From Pseudoips prasinana (lineage: Eukaryota; Arthropoda; Insecta; Lepidoptera; Nolidae): DNA of 64,000 bases. Location: assembly GCA_951640165.1 (NCBI GenBank), contig OX621247.1, positions 34,508,001 to 34,572,000 on the forward strand. Direction: 5' to 3'. The translations under genes and the position numbers were made by a program. This document shows, one piece after another, positions 60,946-64,000 of this stretch (positions are counted from its first letter, which is position 1; the number at the start of each line of letters is the position of its first letter). Below the pieces are notes generated by a model. It made no database searches. It had not been told where the DNA came from and saw only the letters and a program-made list of their open reading frames with translations.

Positions 60946-61163
60946 GATTTGGTCCAATTAGAGTAATTATTTAGTAGGCAAACACAATATATGCTCGATC
61001 GGTTGTCTGAATGCTTATTATTTTAGATTATATTTAGGTATACAAAAGAAAAACTTCAAAACAATAACATTATTCATTTTGAGACAGAGTCAATAATTTT
61101 AAATTAAGTATATGATAGCAATAATTTACAGATAATTCACGTAACACAGCAGATCAGTCATGT
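60946..61163 (-). other. 3' UTR of the LINE fragment or spacer
   Basis: Lies between the LINE C-terminus at 61,164 and the start of G. It may connect the two, in which case G would be the 3' UTR of that LINE. No other copy in the window tests this. Confidence 0.4.
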
Positions 61164-61413
61164 CTATATGGCTACAAGATCTCCAGCGAGCAATGTGCAG
61201 GTAGGAAGTGAGAGCCAGACGTCTTTGTCATCAATGTACTCTATAGTGGTGTAATAACCCCTAGCCATAAGTATACGTTTAATATGTGTTTTAAAACTTA
61301 TGTCAGGCAGATCAGTAATTTGAGTAGGAAGCTTGTTATAAAACCTAATACAATTTCCAAAAAATGATTTTTTAGTTTTGCTTACTCTAAAGCCTGGCAT
61401 TGCTAGTTTGTTT
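61164..61413 (-). pseudogene. C-terminal fragment of a Jockey-group LINE
   Basis: The frame reads N-K-N-K-L-A-M-P, then K-S-F-F-G-N-C-I-R-F-Y-N-K-L-P and F-K-T-H-I-K-R-I-L-M-A-R-G-Y-Y-T-T-I-E-Y, and stops at 61,164. This is the end of a Jockey/CR1-group RT protein, similar in layout to the end of the ORF2 at 54,539 but a different family. Its upstream part is replaced by a mariner sequence at about 61,414-61,420. Confidence 0.8.
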
Positions 61414-62412
61414 TTATTCCATGCATCTTTGCCATCGCAGTGGCAGTTTATTGATGCCCTTCTTAAAGAAATCAGCTGGACGGGAGGCAACAAATTCTTC
61501 AAAGGCATTTTGTACTGCCTCTCGGGTATTGAATTTTTTTCCCGTCAAGAAGTTATCCAAATTCTGGAAAAAGTAGTAGTCTGTAGGCGCAAGGTCTGGT
61601 GAGTAGGGCGGATGACGGAGAGCTTCCAACCCCAGTTCTTGCAACTTGGAGACCGTCTGCTGTGCAGTATGAGGTCGCGCGTTGTCGTGCAGGAGCAGCG
61701 GAGACGAGCGATTGACCAATGCTGGTTGGAGATGCGCCAGCTTCTCCATCATTGTGCTCAGTTCTTCACAGTACACATCTGCAGTAATGCTCACCCCGTT
61801 TGGTAAGAAGCTATGATGAATCACACCGGCGCTAGACCACCAAACAGTGACCATCACTTTTCTAGGGGTAAGTTTTCGTTTAGGGCATTGTTTAGGTGCT
61901 GAACCAGGATCCAACCAACTTGCTGAGCGCTTGCGGTTATCAAACAGAATCCATTTTTCATCGCAGGTAACAATGCGGTTCAAAATTCCTTCATTTGTGT
62001 GTCTGTTGAGCAGTGCAAGGCACGTCTCGACGCGTACTTCGCGCTGGCGATCATTGAGTTCGTGGGGCACCCATTTGTCAAGCTTTTTTACCTTGCCAAT
62101 TTGACGCAAATGGACCAATATTGTTTTGACGCTAACGTCGAAAGCTGCTGCTAATTCAGCCGTAGATTGTGTATCATCAGCTTCCACAACCGCCTTTAAT
62201 TCGTCATTGTCGACCAAAGTCTTCGGACGACCGCGAGGTTCATTTTTCAGGTCGAAATTTCCAGAACGGAAGCGAGCAAACCAATAACAGGTGGTGCGTT
62301 GGTTTGTAGTGTTAGCTCCGTAAACGTCGTTGATGTTGCGTGCCGCTTGTGCCGCGTTGCTGCCACGACGGTACTCATATTCCATAATTACTCGAATTTT
62401 TAACGTATCCAT
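61414..62412 (-). CDS. mariner transposase, 332 aa, 3' end replaced
   Basis: A DD34D transposase that moves its element by cut and paste at TA sites. Start chosen at M-D-T-L-K-I-R-V (62,412); the frame is open further upstream by chance. The N-terminal helix-turn-helix part has Q-R-T-T-C-Y-W-F-A-R-F and G-R-P-K-T. The linker W-V-P-H-E-L is intact. Catalytic residues are V-T-C-D-E-K-W, L-L-H-D-N-A-R-P-H and Y-S-P-D-L-A-P-T-D, with exactly 34 residues between the last two Asp. The protein resembles the cecropia-type mariners (the SETMAR transposase half is a relative). The frame has no lesion, but it ends R-W-Q-R-C-M-E where relatives continue about a dozen residues to Y-F. The stop codon is supplied by LINE DNA, and no right-hand inverted end is present. 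Confidence 0.9.
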   Translation of the reverse strand: MDTLKIRVIMEYEYRRGSNAAQAARNINDVYGANTTNQRTTCYWFARFRSGNFDLKNEPRGRPKTLVDNDELKAVVEADDTQSTAELAAAFDVSVKTILVHLRQIGKVKKLDKWVPHELNDRQREVRVETCLALLNRHTNEGILNRIVTCDEKWILFDNRKRSASWLDPGSAPKQCPKRKLTPRKVMVTVWWSSAGVIHHSFLPNGVSITADVYCEELSTMMEKLAHLQPALVNRSSPLLLHDNARPHTAQQTVSKLQELGLEALRHPPYSPDLAPTDYYFFQNLDNFLTGKKFNTREAVQNAFEEFVASRPADFFKKGINKLPLRWQRCME

Positions 62413-62575
62413 GATGACGAAAAAGATTGAAATGCGATGAAAATGTAACACTAATCTCTCTCGCAACACCAAGGAGGCGCGGGTGCATTGCCGGGCTAGA
62501 AAAGAGTCCACAAACCATTGTTGCCATGCTATGAATGGCTCTACAATCAAAATATTGTTATCCCACCTGACATAA
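62413..62575 (-). mobile_element. mariner 5' leader, left end uncertain
   Basis: About 160 bp upstream of the ATG, the usual leader length. TATGTCAGGTGGGATAACAA at about 62,553-62,572 (reverse strand) is where an inverted end would lie, but its partner is missing, so it cannot be confirmed. Confidence 0.4.
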
Positions 62576-63394
62576 AAATAATCCTACTTAACTGTACTAC
62601 TGGAGACGTTTGAAATATCTAAATTATATCCTTTCTATTCCACAGATGGTATTCTCAGAAATTTAAGACGTAATATCTTGAATTCTAAAACAATCCCTTA
62701 ATCCAGACTGTAAGTTAGAGCTTAAAACGTTTGCGCTATCTCCTAAAACAAATTTGTTGTTGAAAACAATTTAAGTAATAAAAGAAAAATAGCAGCACTT
62801 TGAAACAATTAATCAGTCTATGAGAATGTATTAAGGACAACTTTTAAACTGAGTTCTATGTAGCATTATTAATTTTCTAAGATATAAAAACGCTTTTGAG
62901 TGCGACGAACATATTAAAGTTTATAATCTGTACAATCATATTTTAGGAAAGAAAATATTGTCATATAATCCCTACAATATATACGTCGTTATAACTCATC
63001 AGCTACTAAAGATGGTACAAAAATAATTTTCTTTCATACAATATACAATAAAAGCTTATAAAAGCTTATATACAGAACTAAAGAAGACAGAAATATGTTG
63101 TTAAGAATGTTTTTTTTTTAATTTCTCCAGATTGTTGAGTTAGAAAGCTAGTGAAAACTGCAAGTAAGCTAGGATAGAACCGCGTTGGCCCCTTATGCCT
63201 CATCTGGTGATCATCATCTGTATATGGAAATCAGTCTCTCTAATTAAGTGGCACCACGCGACATACTTACCCTATAATTGTGCTCTCAGGCCTAGCCTAT
63301 GTCACCTATATTGGAAAACTACTTGTTGAGAATACTTATATTTTATTTTATTTTTTGGGACAAGTAACATATAGCCATATTATACTAAACTAGG
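62576..63394. other. unassigned AT-rich DNA
   Basis: No gene or recognised repeat. Confidence 0.5.
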
Positions 63395-63452
63395 AAAAAA
63401 ATGTACTATGGCAGCCAGATAACTGATAAAAATAGTCATATATTTCTAAATA

Positions 63453-63773
63453 CAAGCGGGATATGGCCGCTTTTAAAATTGACCACTGTAGCTGGGAAAT
63501 GCTCGCTGAAAATATAGTTGAATGGCGCAAACGTGTAGTGGAGGGTCGTAAGATCTATGATGAAGCCTGGTTCGGAGTACTTGCTGATAAGAGACAGAAG
63601 CGACATGAAAGCGGCTCGGCACCAACCACCGCAAACTTCTCTTGTCAGGCCTGCGGCAGGCTATGTAGCTCTCACATCGGTTTGTTTAGCCACCAAACCC
63701 CACCAAAAGAAATGTCTCTCAGACAATAAATCGCCGTAAATCGTCTGTAACAGACGCAAAGGTCATATATATA
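63453..63773 (+). mobile_element. LINE fragment S nested in SINE-L
   Basis: 5'-truncated; ends CGTCTGTAACAGACGCAAAG then GTCATATATATATAC, the same end as the copy at 32,313. Confidence 0.85.
63463..63729 (+). pseudogene. LINE S C-terminus, frameshifted in the zinc finger
   Basis: Matches the 32,358 fragment from M-A-A-F-K-I-D-H on, with changes such as C-R-S-R to C-S-S-H. Near 63,692 the finger's S-H-H-K-K-C is disrupted: a short insertion (CAAACCCCACCAAAAG versus CATAAG) shifts the frame and removes the last Cys in this frame. Confidence 0.8.
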
Positions 63774-64000
63774 TACAAAGACACCAAACAAATAATCGTG
63801 CGCATCACAGAAAAAATGTCTTGGGTGATGGTAGAGCCCACTACCTCTGCTTTAGCAGTCAGGGACACTAACAACTAGATAGGTTTTAAAATGAAAGGTA
63901 CGTATACCCAGTAGAAAAGACGCTATACTAAGTGAAAAGATAAGTTTCCAGCCTAAACATATGACACAGGTATTGATCCAAAAAATCAAAAGATAAAAAT

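Larger units (their letters stand above)
63395..63885 (-). mobile_element. SINE-L split by LINE fragment S
   Basis: Body piece to ATATTTCTAAATAC at 63,452, then resumption at 63,774 with AAAGACACCAAACAAATAAT and the head (box region GGGCTCTACCATC, CTAGTTGTTAGTGTCCCTGA in reverse). An ATAC motif borders both junctions. Confidence 0.8.

Noticed and set aside
61378..62104. Plus-strand frames opposite the mariner gene
   Set aside because: Antisense shadows of the transposase.

Overview
The window looks like gene-poor insect DNA, most likely from a butterfly or moth. It is strongly AT-rich, has no operon structure and no recognisable single-copy host gene, and is packed with repeat types familiar from Lepidoptera: tRNA-headed SINEs ending in (ATT)n, R4/Dong-clade and RTE-type LINEs, mariner elements, and short Helitron-like elements that begin TC, end CTAG and sit between A and T. 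No RNA gene, CRISPR array or host exon could be supported. Every coding sequence that I can name belongs to a mobile element.

Repeat labels used below are mine. SINE-A, -B, -C, -D and -L are tRNA-headed SINEs. E is an RTE-type LINE 3' end. G is a LINE 3' end with a (TTTTA)n tail. S is another LINE C-terminus. F, H, I and T are unclassified interspersed repeats. J is a short TIR element starting AGGGTTCCGTA. M and P are non-autonomous TIR families. Hel-N, Hel-Q and Hel-R are Helitron-like. K is a GC-rich retroposon.

Layout. 1-15,280 is a mosaic of MITEs, G copies, SINEs and E fragments, including K with SINE-D nested in it, each with its own 12-bp target duplication. 15,284-17,406 holds a 5'-truncated R4/Dong copy (R4-b) between inverted repeats of another element. 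18,884-23,036 holds a nearly full-length R4/Dong element (R4-a) in the (TAA)n tail of a SINE-D. 23,400-53,500 is a dense patchwork of nested SINEs, Helitron-like copies, MITEs and LINE tails. 54,215-58,508 is a well-preserved two-ORF LINE of the Jockey/CR1 group. 61,414-62,575 is a mariner transposase gene with an open frame, joined at its 3' end to a LINE fragment. 63,395-63,885 is a SINE-L split by an S fragment.

How the parts work together: the autonomous-type genes are R4 (restriction-like endonuclease plus RT), the Jockey-like LINE (APE plus RT) and mariner (DD34D transposase). The (ATT)n tails of the SINEs appear to be landing sites for the TAA-targeting R4 clade. Nested copies inside the window preserve 'empty site' versions of several insertions, so the order of events can be read directly. 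The strongest observations are these empty sites, an ORF2 that lacks an AUG before its endonuclease motif, the precise lesion of R4-a, and a group of perfect short-loop inverted duplications inside TE copies.
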